Shown here: piece after piece, positions 27,504 to 35,493 of the stretch | Position numbering within the stretch: position 1 is the first letter of the stretch | Layout of the letters: the number at the start of each line of letters is the position of its first letter | NCBI RefSeq assembly: GCF_001420995.1 | Contig: NZ_CP012184.1 | Location: 666,501-730,500, forward strand | Reading direction: 5' to 3' | Source of the DNA: Pseudonocardia sp. EC080619-01 | Lineage (GTDB): Bacteria > Actinomycetota > Actinomycetes > Mycobacteriales > Pseudonocardiaceae | Length of the DNA: 64,000 nucleotides | Made by a program: the position numbers and the translations under genes | Notes under the pieces: generated by a model | What the model saw: only the letters and a program-made list of their open reading frames with translations | Database searches by the model: none | What the model was told of the DNA's origin: nothing

Positions 27504-27527
27504 GGAACTCTCCCTTCGACGCCCGCT

Positions 27528-27557
27528 ATTGTTGCGCTTGCGCAGTAGTTGTGCAAT
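27528..27557. promoter_or_regulatory. putative MarR operator between CBS and MarR genes
   Basis: The central palindrome TGCGCTTGCGCA (27533-27544) is embedded between ATTG (27528-27531) and CAAT (27554-27557), and TTGCGC/TTGCGC/TTGTGC also read as three direct repeats. It lies 25 bp from the CBS gene start. A -10-like TAAAAT for the MarR gene follows at 27592-27597. Position and symmetry suggest the binding site of the adjacent regulator. Confidence 0.45.
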
Positions 27558-27622
27558 GCCAAGAACTTCCGGGCGAGCTCTCATCGGCCGGTAAAATCCG
27601 CCCGTCAGGGAGGGGACGCGAC

Positions 27623-28090
27623 GTGCCCGACACACGAGCCCGCGAGATGGATCACGTCCGCAGCGCCGACGTGGAGGCCGGACTCGCCGTGGCGCGGCTG
27701 TTCACCGGGATCAGCGTCCGCGCCGTCGCCGCGACCGACAACGCGATCACGTTGCCGCAGCTCAGGGTCCTGATGATGATCGACGAGTCCGGGCCGACGA
27801 ACGTCGCGACCGTCGGCCGCGGGCTGGGCGTGCACTCGTCCAACGCCACCCGGGTGGTCGAGCGGCTGGTGCGGGCCGGCCTGATCGCCCGCCGCACCCA
27901 CGACGACGACCGCCGGCACCTCGTCGTCGAGCTCACCGCGGCCGGCCGCGCCGTCGTCCACGACATCGACGAGCACCGCCGGGCGGAGATCGCCGCCGTC
28001 CTGGGCAGGGTCCCGGCCGGTCGCCGTGACGACGCCGCCGCCCTGCTCGCCGCGCTCGCCGCCGCGGGCGCGCGTCCCGCCTCCGCATGA
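27623..28090 (+). CDS. MarR family transcriptional regulator
   Basis: A 155-aa winged-helix regulator: helix-turn-helix at about residues 60-85 (ATVGRGLGVHSSNATRVVERLVRAGL) followed by the wing with the conserved DDDRRHLVVELTAAG. The GTG start has GGGAGGGG seven bases upstream. Its stop overlaps the ATG of the following TPP-enzyme gene (ATGA), so regulator and enzyme are translationally coupled. The divergent gap holds a palindromic candidate operator, suggesting autoregulation and control of both the CBS gene and the TPP enzyme. The ligand is unknown. Confidence 0.88.
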   Translation: MPDTRAREMDHVRSADVEAGLAVARLFTGISVRAVAATDNAITLPQLRVLMMIDESGPTNVATVGRGLGVHSSNATRVVERLVRAGLIARRTHDDDRRHLVVELTAAGRAVVHDIDEHRRAEIAAVLGRVPAGRRDDAAALLAALAAAGARPASA

Positions 28091-29670
28091 CGGGACCGAC
28101 CGTCGCCGACGACGTGCTGTCGGTCCTGCGCGAGGCGGGCGCCACGACCGTGTTCGGCCTGCCCGGCGTGCACAACCTCGCGTTCTTCGGTCCCGGACCC
28201 GGCTCACCGGTCGTCGTCCGGCACGAGCAGGCCGCGACCGCCGCCGCCGACGGCTGGGCCCGCCGCACCGGGCGGCTCGGCGCGGCCGTCGTGACCACCG
28301 GGCCGGGGGCGACGAACGCGCTCACCGGTCTCGGCGAGGCCGCGGCGGCCGGGTCACCGGTGGTGCTGGTGGCCTCGGAGATCCCGCAGCGGCTGCGGCG
28401 CCCGGGACGGCTGCGCGGGGTGCTGCACGAGTCACGGGACCAGGCCGCGGTGGTCGCGCCGCTGGTGAAGGCGGTCCGCACCCCGCGCACGGCGGCCGAC
28501 ACCGCGCGGGCGGTCCGGGAGGCGGTCGTCGTCGCGCTGACCGAGCCACGCGGCCCGGTCTACGTCGACGTCCCCGCCGACCTGCTGGGCGCACCCGCCG
28601 AGGTCCCTCCCTGCACCGTCGAGGACGGCGCCCCGGCACGACCCGACGACGACGCGCTCGCCGCGGTGACGGCTGTCCTCGCGGCCGGGACCGTCGTCGT
28701 CTGGGCCGGTCGCGGTGCCGTCGACGCCGCCGGACCGGTCTCCGCGCTCGCCCGCCGGCTCGGGGCGCCGCTGGTCACCGCGTTCGGGGCGCGCGGGCTC
28801 GACGGCGCGCTCGACGCTCCCCCGCACGAGCCGGAGGTCGCCGCGCTCGTCGGGTCGGCGGACGTCCTGCTCGCCGTCGGCGGCGGGCTGGACGGGATGG
28901 ACACCCGCAACTGGACGATGCCCCGCCCGCCGGTGCTCGTCACCGTCGACCCGGCGCCGCCGGCCGATCCGCCGGAGTGGACGCCCGACCACGCCCTGAC
29001 CGGCGACGTGGCCGTGATCGCCGGGGAGCTGGCCGCCGGGCTCCCGGGGCGCGGGCCGTGGTGGGACACCGGCGTCGCCGGCCGGGTCCGGGCCCGCCTG
29101 CGTGACGACCCGGCGACCGCCGACGCCTGGACGCTGGTCGAGGCCGTCGAGTCGGTGACGGCGACCGGAGCCGCCGTCGTCTGCGACATGGCCGTCGCGG
29201 GCTACTGGACCGGCGGCTACGCCCGGGTGAGCGGGCCGCGCGGTCTCGCGTACCCGGTCGGCTGGGGCACCCTCGGGTTCGGCCTGCCCGCGGCGCTCGG
29301 CGTGGCGGCGACCGGGACCCCGACCCTGGCCGTGGTGGGCGACGGCGGGCTCGCCATGGCGGTAGGCGAGCTCGCGACGCTGGTGCAGGAGCAGCTGCCG
29401 GTGACCGTCCTCGTCGTCGACGACGGCGGGTACGGGATGCTCCGCTACGATCAGGACCGCGCCGGTGCGCCGCACGCCGGGGTGGACCTGCACACCCCCG
29501 ACCTGGTCGCGCTGGCCCACGCGTACGGGCTGGACGCCGTCGACGTCCCGATCGCCGGGCTCGGCGCCGCGGTACGCGACGCCGTCGGGTCCGGCCGCCC
29601 GCACCTGGTCCGGCTCGGCGCCGCGCTGCTCCCGCCCCGCACGACCTCCCCCCGCTGGGACGACGAGTGA
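28087..29670 (+). CDS. thiamine-diphosphate-dependent enzyme, acetolactate synthase-like
   Basis: A 527-aa member of the acetolactate synthase/benzoylformate decarboxylase superfamily. The N-terminal pyrimidine domain holds the catalytic Glu in VVRHEQAATAAADG and TTGPGATNALTGL. A middle domain of FAD/ADP-binding fold follows, and the C-terminal domain shows the ThDP motif GDGGLAMAVGELATLVQEQ ending in DDGGYGMLRY. No small regulatory subunit gene and no other branched-chain amino acid genes are adjacent, and it is coupled to a MarR regulator, so a catabolic decarboxylase or carboligase role is more likely than valine synthesis. The precise substrate cannot be read from the sequence. Confidence 0.82.
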   Translation: MTGPTVADDVLSVLREAGATTVFGLPGVHNLAFFGPGPGSPVVVRHEQAATAAADGWARRTGRLGAAVVTTGPGATNALTGLGEAAAAGSPVVLVASEIPQRLRRPGRLRGVLHESRDQAAVVAPLVKAVRTPRTAADTARAVREAVVVALTEPRGPVYVDVPADLLGAPAEVPPCTVEDGAPARPDDDALAAVTAVLAAGTVVVWAGRGAVDAAGPVSALARRLGAPLVTAFGARGLDGALDAPPHEPEVAALVGSADVLLAVGGGLDGMDTRNWTMPRPPVLVTVDPAPPADPPEWTPDHALTGDVAVIAGELAAGLPGRGPWWDTGVAGRVRARLRDDPATADAWTLVEAVESVTATGAAVVCDMAVAGYWTGGYARVSGPRGLAYPVGWGTLGFGLPAALGVAATGTPTLAVVGDGGLAMAVGELATLVQEQLPVTVLVVDDGGYGMLRYDQDRAGAPHAGVDLHTPDLVALAHAYGLDAVDVPIAGLGAAVRDAVGSGRPHLVRLGAALLPPRTTSPRWDDE

Positions 29671-29704
29671 CCGGCCGCCTCCCTCCCCGGTCCGTGATCA
29701 CGGG

Positions 29705-30616
29705 TTACAGGTGGGACTCGTAGAAGGCGGCCAGGCGGTCGGTGGCCGCGTCGACGTACTCCGGGACGTCGTACATCTCGTAGTGGCCGGCGCCCTCGAC
29801 GACCATGAGGTCGACGGGGTGCGGCGCCAGGTCCCACAGCCGCCTCCCCGCCTCGGACGAGCCGGTGTTCCCGGCGCGCCCGGCGAGCACGACCTGCAGC
29901 GGCTGGGTCATGAGCCGGTCGACCAGGTGGAAGGCGTCGTACCCCAGGAGCAGCGCGTCGCCACGCGCGAGGCGGCGGTTCGTCGAGTGCTCGTGGCCAC
30001 CCCGCGCGGTCCGGTAGTAGGTGACGGCCTGGGTGGTGTCGAGGTCGGTCAGGCCGGCCGCGACGGCCTCCTCCGGGGTGTCGGGCAGCCAGTTCACCCG
30101 GGTCTGCTCACCGGTGCGGTTCTCCTCGGTGCGTGCGGCGGCCAGGGCGTCGAGCGCGGCCACCGGCCCGTCCGGCTGGAAGCCGCGGAACGAGGTGCCC
30201 ATGTTCCCGGGGACGACCGTGCCGACCGCCCGGATGCGGTGGTCGGTCCGGGCGGTGTGCACCGCGTAGCCGCCGCCGGCACAGATGCCGAGGACGCCGA
30301 TCCGCTCCGGGTCGATGCCGGGGAGCGTGCCGAGAGTGTCGATCGCGTACGAGATGTCCTCGCCACGGCGGTACGGGTCCTCGAGGTCGCGGGGCTCGCC
30401 GCCGCTGCTCCCCTGGTGTGCCGGGTCGAACACGAGCGCCGCGATGCCCCGGGCGGCGAGGCGGGCGGCGTAGTTCGCGCCGATCTGCTCCTTCACGCTG
30501 CTGCCCGGGGTGGAGAGCACGACGGCGCGCAGCGGCGCGTCGCCGGCGTCGTCGGGCAGGTGGAGGTCGGCGGCGAGCTCGATCGGCCCGCGCAGGATCG
30601 TGACGTGCTGGAGCAC
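29705..30616 (-). CDS. alpha/beta hydrolase with Cys in the nucleophile elbow
   Basis: A 303-aa alpha/beta-hydrolase-fold protein. The nucleophile elbow is GICAGGGYAV, that is Gly-x-Cys-x-Gly, as in dienelactone-hydrolase-like and YcjY-like proteins rather than the usual Ser. FDPAHQGSSGGEPRDLEDPYRRGEDI precedes it, and the C-terminal His is likely that in GAGHYEMYD. The GTG at 30616 has GGAAGG nine bases upstream. No signal peptide. It is transcribed divergently from a MarR-type regulator across a 107-bp gap with GTACT half-sites, so that regulator probably controls it. The substrate is unknown. Confidence 0.8.
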   Translation of the reverse strand: MLQHVTILRGPIELAADLHLPDDAGDAPLRAVVLSTPGSSVKEQIGANYAARLAARGIAALVFDPAHQGSSGGEPRDLEDPYRRGEDISYAIDTLGTLPGIDPERIGVLGICAGGGYAVHTARTDHRIRAVGTVVPGNMGTSFRGFQPDGPVAALDALAAARTEENRTGEQTRVNWLPDTPEEAVAAGLTDLDTTQAVTYYRTARGGHEHSTNRRLARGDALLLGYDAFHLVDRLMTQPLQVVLAGRAGNTGSSEAGRRLWDLAPHPVDLMVVEGAGHYEMYDVPEYVDAATDRLAAFYESHL

Positions 30617-30684
30617 CGGGTGACGCCTTCCGCCTAGAGTCCGTCCGACCATCGGCCGTTCCGGACCACCACCAGTTCATTCTC

Positions 30685-30705
30685 GTACTTGTTCAGTACT
30701 GTACT
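30685..30705. promoter_or_regulatory. putative MarR operator between hydrolase and MarR genes
   Basis: Three half-sites GTACT (30685-30689), AGTAC (30695-30699) and GTACT (30701-30705) form two overlapping inverted repeats, the second being AGTACTGTACT. The site ends 18 bp before the MarR start codon, overlapping where its -10 box would lie, and is well placed to block both divergent promoters. Confidence 0.45.
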
Positions 30706-30723
30706 ACCTGACGGGAGACGCGC

Positions 30724-31140
30724 ATGTCGGTCGACGCCGCGCAGCTGTGGACGCTGAACCACCGCCTGCTCACCGTCGTGCTGGACGCCTGCACAGGCGA
30801 GCTGGCCGCGCTCGGGCTCGAGACGAAGGAGTTCTTCGTCCTCGCCGAGGTGGGCACGTCGCCGTACCCGGCCGAGCTGGCGGCGGCGCTGGTGATCCCC
30901 AGGGCGAGCGTGACCGTCTACGTCCGCAACCTCGTCGGCAAGGGGTTCGTCCGACGCGAGATCGACGACGCGGACCTCCGGCGGCACCGACTCGCACTCA
31001 CCCCCGAGGGCGAAGCGGCCCGGGACCGGGCGCTCGCGGCGCTCGCGACGGAGTTCGAGCGCAGGCTCGCGACGATCACGGCGCGCGACCGCGCCGCACT
31101 GCAGCGGATCCTGCACGCGCTGCTCGCGCCCGGGGAGTGA
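30724..31140 (+). CDS. MarR family transcriptional regulator
   Basis: A 138-aa winged-helix regulator with its DNA-reading region at about residues 50-75 (AELAAALVIPRASVTVYVRNLVGKGF) and a wing containing DDADLRRHRLALTPEG, which matches the MarR signature D-x-R-x(n)-L-T-x-x-G. The ATG has GGGAG upstream. It diverges from the Cys-type alpha/beta hydrolase gene, sharing a short promoter with GTACT/AGTAC half-sites, and is followed ten bases later by a convergent small gene. Likely a local repressor of the hydrolase; the inducer is unknown. Confidence 0.85.
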   Translation: MSVDAAQLWTLNHRLLTVVLDACTGELAALGLETKEFFVLAEVGTSPYPAELAAALVIPRASVTVYVRNLVGKGFVRREIDDADLRRHRLALTPEGEAARDRALAALATEFERRLATITARDRAALQRILHALLAPGE

Positions 31141-31150
31141 CCCCGGCCGG

Positions 31151-31480
31151 TCAGGACCGTCGCGGCCGCCGGGCCCGCCTGACGACCAGCAACGCCCCGA
31201 CCCCGGCCGCAGCCGCCCCGCCGGCGAACGGGGCCGCGGCGCGCACGATCTCCCCGGCCCGGGTGACCAGGGCCTCGCGCCGGTAGGCGATCGCCCCGGT
31301 GAGCCGGTCGAGACTCGCCCGGAGTTCGGTCGCCGCGTGGACGACGCGCTCGTCGCGGCCGTCGGAGCGTGCGGAGAGCCGGTCGCGCAGGTCCTCCGCC
31401 GAGATCTCGCTCAGGTCGAGCATCTCGGCCTCGCCCCGGGACGCGCCCTCGGAGCCGTCGTTCCTGTCGTGACGCCCCAC
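31151..31480 (-). CDS. small membrane-anchored hypothetical protein
   Basis: A 109-aa protein: an acidic N-terminus, a helical region around VVHAATELRASLDRLTGAIAYRREALVTRAG, and one C-terminal hydrophobic segment (AAPFAGGAAAAGVGALLVV) followed by a basic tail RRARRPRRS. The layout resembles DUF3618-like proteins but I cannot assign it firmly. The GTG at 31480 is chosen because GGGGAGG lies five bases upstream. Probably an inner-membrane protein with its helical domain in the cytosol. Confidence 0.55.
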   Translation of the reverse strand: MGRHDRNDGSEGASRGEAEMLDLSEISAEDLRDRLSARSDGRDERVVHAATELRASLDRLTGAIAYRREALVTRAGEIVRAAAPFAGGAAAAGVGALLVVRRARRPRRS

Positions 31481-31606
31481 GGCGACCTCCCCTCGTCCGG
31501 CCCGGCATCCCCCCGGACCTGCACGAACAGTCAACACGGGACCCGTGCGACCGGCCACCCGCCGAACGGCGGGGGTCCTCCTCAGCAGATTCTCAGACAT
31601 ATCTCG

Positions 31607-31638
31607 TTGCAACGCTGACAGGTCGCGATATATCGTGA
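31607..31638 (+). promoter_or_regulatory. promoter and putative operator of the PadR gene
   Basis: TTGCAA (31607-31612) is followed by AT-rich TATATC (31629-31634) after 16 bp. The -10 region is embedded in the palindrome CGATATATCG (31626-31635, wider TCGCGATATATCGTGA at 31623-31638). A related sequence, ATATCTCGT, occurs at 31600-31608. In this GC-rich genome such an AT-rich dyad is conspicuous and is likely the autoregulatory PadR site. Confidence 0.5.
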
Positions 31639-31689
31639 TGGCACACGAGCCGATCGAAGAGGAGGCTCACGACGAGAGGACCACGAGTC

Positions 31690-32481
31690 ATGACCACGCG
31701 AGACATGCCCTGGGGCCCGCCGTTCGCACGCGGACGCCGCCCCGGCCATCGCCACCCCCGGGCCCGGTTCGGACCCGACTCCCCCTTCACCTGCGGCCCC
31801 CAGGAGGCACCCATGGACGACGAGCACGACGACGACGAAGAGCGCGGCCCGCGCGGCCGCGGACGCCGGCACCACCGCGGTGGCCCGCACGGCCGCGGAC
31901 GCGCCTTCGGGCCGGGCGGCCCCTTCGGCCCCGGTGGCTTCGGCCCCGGCGGCCCCTTCGGACCGGGTGGCTTCGGCCCCGGCGGTCCGTTCGGGCCGGG
32001 CGGACCGCGCGGCTTCGGCCGGCGCGGCCGTCGCACCGCCCGCGGTGACGTCCGCACCGCGGTGCTCGCCGTCGTCGCCGACGGCCCGCGGCACGGCTAC
32101 GAGATCATCCAGGAGATCACCGCGCGCTCCGGCGGCCGGTGGAAGCCGAGCCCCGGCTCGGTCTACCCGATGCTGTCCCAGCTCGAGGACGAGGGCCTGG
32201 TCCGCTCGGAGCAGACCGAGGGCCGCCGGGTCGTCCACCTCACCGAGGAGGGCACCCGGCACGTGGAGGAGAACCGCGCCGCGCTGGACGCGGTGTGGGC
32301 CCCCTTCACCGCCGACGGCGAGGCGTCCGACGAGCCGGCCGACGGGCTCGGCGAGGAGCTGTCCAAGCTGTTCGCCGCCGCCCAGCAGGTCGCTGCGGCC
32401 GGGTCGGCCGAGCAGGTCGCCTCGGCGACCGAGTCGCTGACCGAGGCCCGCAAGGCGCTCTACCGCCTGCTGGCGGAGTGA
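31690..32481 (+). CDS. PadR family transcriptional regulator
   Basis: A 263-aa regulator. Residues 1-115 are low complexity, with His/Arg-rich and then repeated GPFGPGGFGPGG-like units; the PadR winged helix follows (DVRTAVLAVVADGPRHGYEIIQEITARS ... PSPGSVYPMLSQLEDEGLV), then a C-terminal helix region for dimerisation. A second ATG at 31813 has a perfect CAGGAGG site six bases upstream and would drop 41 residues; I keep the longer form because a weaker GAGAGGA site precedes it and the sequence reads as coding. A near-perfect palindrome lies about 55 bp upstream. Target genes are unknown. Confidence 0.85.
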   Translation: MTTRDMPWGPPFARGRRPGHRHPRARFGPDSPFTCGPQEAPMDDEHDDDEERGPRGRGRRHHRGGPHGRGRAFGPGGPFGPGGFGPGGPFGPGGFGPGGPFGPGGPRGFGRRGRRTARGDVRTAVLAVVADGPRHGYEIIQEITARSGGRWKPSPGSVYPMLSQLEDEGLVRSEQTEGRRVVHLTEEGTRHVEENRAALDAVWAPFTADGEASDEPADGLGEELSKLFAAAQQVAAAGSAEQVASATESLTEARKALYRLLAE

Positions 32482-32486
32482 TCACG

Positions 32487-32516
32487 CCGGTGCCCGGCCG
32501 CGCGGCCGGGCACCGG
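32487..32516. terminator. perfect palindromic terminator between PadR and MFS genes
   Basis: Arms 32487-32501 and 32502-32516 are perfect 15-bp complements. The 30-bp palindrome lies six bases after the PadR stop and six bases before the stop of the convergent MFS gene, so it can serve both directions. Confidence 0.65.
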
Positions 32517-32521
32517 TGTCC

Positions 32522-33820
32522 TCAGGACAGTTCGCGGCGGCGACGGCCGCGCCGCAGCACGTCCCGGATCGGCGGGACGACCGTGCCCTCGGCCGCCATC
32601 ACCCGGCGCGCCTTGCGACGGGCGCCGACGACACCGACCACGGTGATCGCCCAGATCGGGAACTGCACCAGCCAGGCCGTCCGGAACGCCTCCGGCGTGT
32701 AGCCGCCCGAGGCCCCGAGCACGGCGCCGACGAGCAGCGTCGTCGTCAGCGACGCGGTGAACCCGCCGACGTTGACGATGCCGACCGCCGTCCCGCGCCG
32801 GTGCTCGGGGTTGAACGTGCGGGCGTAGTCGAACCCGACGGCCGAGCACGGCCCGTTCGCGGCCAGCACGACGACGAGCAGCACCAGCAGCCACATCGGC
32901 GCCGGCGGCGGCACGAGCAGCACCGCGACCCACACCAGCACGGTCGCCGCGATCACCGACAGCACGAGCCAGGACCGGCGCAGCGGGTGCCGGGCGGTGA
33001 ACTCGCCGAACACCGGCCCGACGACGGCGCCCGCCAGCACCAGCACGGTCAGCATCACCGAGGCACCGGTCGGGCTCATGCCCTGCCCCACCACCAGGTA
33101 GGGCACGCCCCAGAGCAGCGCGAACACCAGGCCGGAGAACTGCGTCCCGGCGTGCGACCACAGCCCGAGCCGGGTCCCCGGATGGCGCCACGCGCCCTTC
33201 AGGCCGTCGAGGACCTCGCGCGGGCTCGCGGCGGCCGCCGGGGCGGGCGCACCCGGCGGGCGGTTACGGAACCCCGCGAACACCGCGATCCCGGCGACGA
33301 CGCCGGCCCCCGCGGCGGCGAGGAACGCCGGTGTCCAGCCCCAGCCGTGCAGCACGGTGGCCAGCGGCACCGCCGAGAGCACCTGCCCGAACTGGCCGAG
33401 CAGCGCCGTGAGCTGGGTCATCAGCGGGACCCGGCGGGCCGGGAACCACACCGACAGGACCGACAGCACCGAGATGAAGGTCAGCGCGTCACCGACACCG
33501 ACGAGCACCCGGGCCACGATCGCCAGCGGCAGCGAGGTCGCGAGCGCGACCAGGACCTGCGCGGCCGTCATCGTCACCGCGCCGGCGAGCACCATCGTCC
33601 GCGCGCCGAACCGGTCGAGGAGCAGCCCGACCGGGACCTGCAGCATCGCGTAGACCAGCAGCTGCAGGACGAGGAAGCCGCCGAGCATCGTCGGTGACGC
33701 GTCGAACCGGTCGGCGGCGTCCAGCCCGGCGACGCCGAACGAGCTGCGTTGAAGCACCGCCACGACGTAGGCGAGGAGACCGGCGGACCAGACGAGGTAA
33801 GCGCGCTGTGACGTGTGCAT
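32522..33820 (-). CDS. MFS transporter
   Basis: A 432-aa major facilitator protein with about 12 hydrophobic helices. Motif A-like LLDRFGARTMVLAGA follows helix 2, and RVLVGVGDALTFISVLSVLSVWFP in helix 4 is typical of nitrate/hexuronate-type or sugar-phosphate-like MFS carriers. A polar central loop (NRPPGAPAPAAAASPREVLDGL) separates the halves and the C-terminus is basic. The ATG at 33820 is supported by homology; the much longer open frame upstream is not. It diverges from the PAC2 gene. Substrate and direction of transport are not evident. Confidence 0.85.
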   Translation of the reverse strand: MHTSQRAYLVWSAGLLAYVVAVLQRSSFGVAGLDAADRFDASPTMLGGFLVLQLLVYAMLQVPVGLLLDRFGARTMVLAGAVTMTAAQVLVALATSLPLAIVARVLVGVGDALTFISVLSVLSVWFPARRVPLMTQLTALLGQFGQVLSAVPLATVLHGWGWTPAFLAAAGAGVVAGIAVFAGFRNRPPGAPAPAAAASPREVLDGLKGAWRHPGTRLGLWSHAGTQFSGLVFALLWGVPYLVVGQGMSPTGASVMLTVLVLAGAVVGPVFGEFTARHPLRRSWLVLSVIAATVLVWVAVLLVPPPAPMWLLVLLVVVLAANGPCSAVGFDYARTFNPEHRRGTAVGIVNVGGFTASLTTTLLVGAVLGASGGYTPEAFRTAWLVQFPIWAITVVGVVGARRKARRVMAAEGTVVPPIRDVLRRGRRRRELS

Positions 33821-33964
33821 GACGGAACCCCATTGTGGTCCATGCGCACACCGCACACCCGCTCCGACGACACGTCTCACACCGCGGACCTCCGACGAGT
33901 ACCGGGCGCGGGCGGCGCGCATCCGGATAGGGTCGGGCCGCACGCCACGACACGGAGGACACCG

Positions 33965-34939
33965 GTGCTCGATCCCGCCCAGCTCTACCAGGTCGACGAG
34001 GCCGCACCGCGGCTCGACGAGCCCGTCCTCATCGTCGTCCTCGACGGCTTCGTCGACGCGGGGAACGCCGCGGCCCTCGCGGTCGGCGCGCTGACCGACG
34101 AGCGCGAGACCACGCCGGTCGCGAGCTTCGACATCGACCAGCTCGTCGACTACCGCTCCCGGCGCCCGCCGCTGCGCTTCGAGACCGACCACTGGTCCGA
34201 CTACGACCCGCCCGCCCTCGACGTCGTCGCGCTCACCGACACCGGCGAGACCCAGTACCTGCTCCTCTCCGGCCCCGAGCCGGACACCCAGTGGGAGCGG
34301 TTCGTCGCCGCCGTCGGCCTGCTGGTCGAGCAGCTCGGCGTCCGCCTGGTGATCACCCTGCAGGGCATCCCGATGGCGGTGCCGCACACCCGTCCGATCG
34401 GCGTCACCGCGCACGCGACCCGCCCCGAGCTGGTCGAGGGCCACACCCCCTGGTTCGCGACCGCGGACGTCCCGGGGAGCGCGGCCGCGCTGCTCGAGTA
34501 CCGGCTCGGGCAGACCGGTCAGGACGCGATGGGGTACGCCGTGCACGTCCCGCACTACCTGGCCCGGTCGGCGTACCCGCAGGCCGCGCGGGTGCTGCTG
34601 GACCACGCCGGCCTCTCCGCCGGTCTCTACCTGCCGACCGAGACGCTGACCCGCGCCGCCGAGCAGGCCGACACCGAGATCGCCGAGCAGATGGCCGACT
34701 CCGACGAGGTCGTCCAGGTGGTGAAGGCGCTCGAGGAGCAGTACGACCAGGTCGCCGCGGCCCGCGAGGGCGGAAACCTCACCGACGAGCTGGAGGGTCG
34801 CGACCTGCCCAGCGGTGACGAGCTGGCCGCCGAGTTCGAACGCTTCCTCGCCGCGGGCGGCGACGACAAGCCCGGCGACAAGTCCGGGCGCGACAACGAC
34901 CCGCCGCAGGAACCGCCGGCCCCGCCGGCACCGGCGTGA
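33965..34939 (+). CDS. PAC2 family protein
   Basis: A 324-aa cytosolic protein of the PAC2 (proteasome assembly chaperone 2-like) family, seen in VLIVVLDGFVDAGNAAALA near the N-terminus and in the GIPMAVPHTRPIGVTAHAT core. The acidic C-terminal tail of about 60 residues (LTDELEGRDLPSGDELAAEFERFL then a Pro/Asp-rich end) is characteristic of the actinobacterial members. These bacteria hold a 20S proteasome, but its assembly does not need this protein so far as known, so the role is unsettled. GTG start with GGAGGA five bases upstream; a -10-like TAGGGT lies at 33928-33933. Confidence 0.85.
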   Translation: MLDPAQLYQVDEAAPRLDEPVLIVVLDGFVDAGNAAALAVGALTDERETTPVASFDIDQLVDYRSRRPPLRFETDHWSDYDPPALDVVALTDTGETQYLLLSGPEPDTQWERFVAAVGLLVEQLGVRLVITLQGIPMAVPHTRPIGVTAHATRPELVEGHTPWFATADVPGSAAALLEYRLGQTGQDAMGYAVHVPHYLARSAYPQAARVLLDHAGLSAGLYLPTETLTRAAEQADTEIAEQMADSDEVVQVVKALEEQYDQVAAAREGGNLTDELEGRDLPSGDELAAEFERFLAAGGDDKPGDKSGRDNDPPQEPPAPPAPA

Positions 34940-34982
34940 GCGTCCGCTAACACCGGCACCGCGCCCGGCGAGTCCCCGCTCC

Positions 34983-35462
34983 GTGGAGGCATGGAGCGAG
35001 TTCGGGGTCGCCGTCACGGGCGCCGGTGCCGCCCTGATCGGCCTGCTCTTCGTCTCGATCTCGATCAACCTGCGGCAGATCATCGGCTCCGCGCTGCTGC
35101 AGAGCCGCTCCGCGTTCGCGCTGCTGCTGCTCCTCGTCCCGACCGCGTCGGCGATGCTGCTGCTCGTGCCGCAGACCCCGGCGGCATTCGGCGTCGAGCT
35201 GCTCGTGCTCGCCGCACTGGTCTGCCCGGGGCTGCTCTGGCAGGCCCGGCCGGGCGTCCGGCCGCCCGAGCAACCGGTGGCCGTCCGGCTCGCCAGCACC
35301 GTCACCCCCGCCGTCTGCACGGCGGGCGGCGTGCTGGTGAGCGGTGTCCTGCTGGTCACGGGCAGCACCGCCGGCCTGTACGTGCTCGTGTTCACCGTCC
35401 TCGCCGCCTTCGCGGGTGCGCTGACCACCACCTGGGTGCTGCTCGTGGAGATCCTGCGCTGA
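34983..35462 (+). CDS. hypothetical membrane protein with four helices
   Basis: A 159-aa protein with four predicted membrane segments, near residues 8-30 (VAVTGAGAALIGLLFVSISI), 42-60 (FALLLLLVPTASAMLLLVP), 66-82, and a long one covering about 105-158. Few charged residues remain. It starts at a GTG soon after the PAC2 stop and is probably co-transcribed with it. I do not recognise a specific family; the N-terminal pattern of modest sensors or modulators of unknown function is seen widely in actinobacteria. Confidence 0.65.
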   Translation: MEAWSEFGVAVTGAGAALIGLLFVSISINLRQIIGSALLQSRSAFALLLLLVPTASAMLLLVPQTPAAFGVELLVLAALVCPGLLWQARPGVRPPEQPVAVRLASTVTPAVCTAGGVLVSGVLLVTGSTAGLYVLVFTVLAAFAGALTTTWVLLVEILR

Positions 35463-35493
35463 GCCCGCGACCGATCCGATTCCGGGAGGGCCC

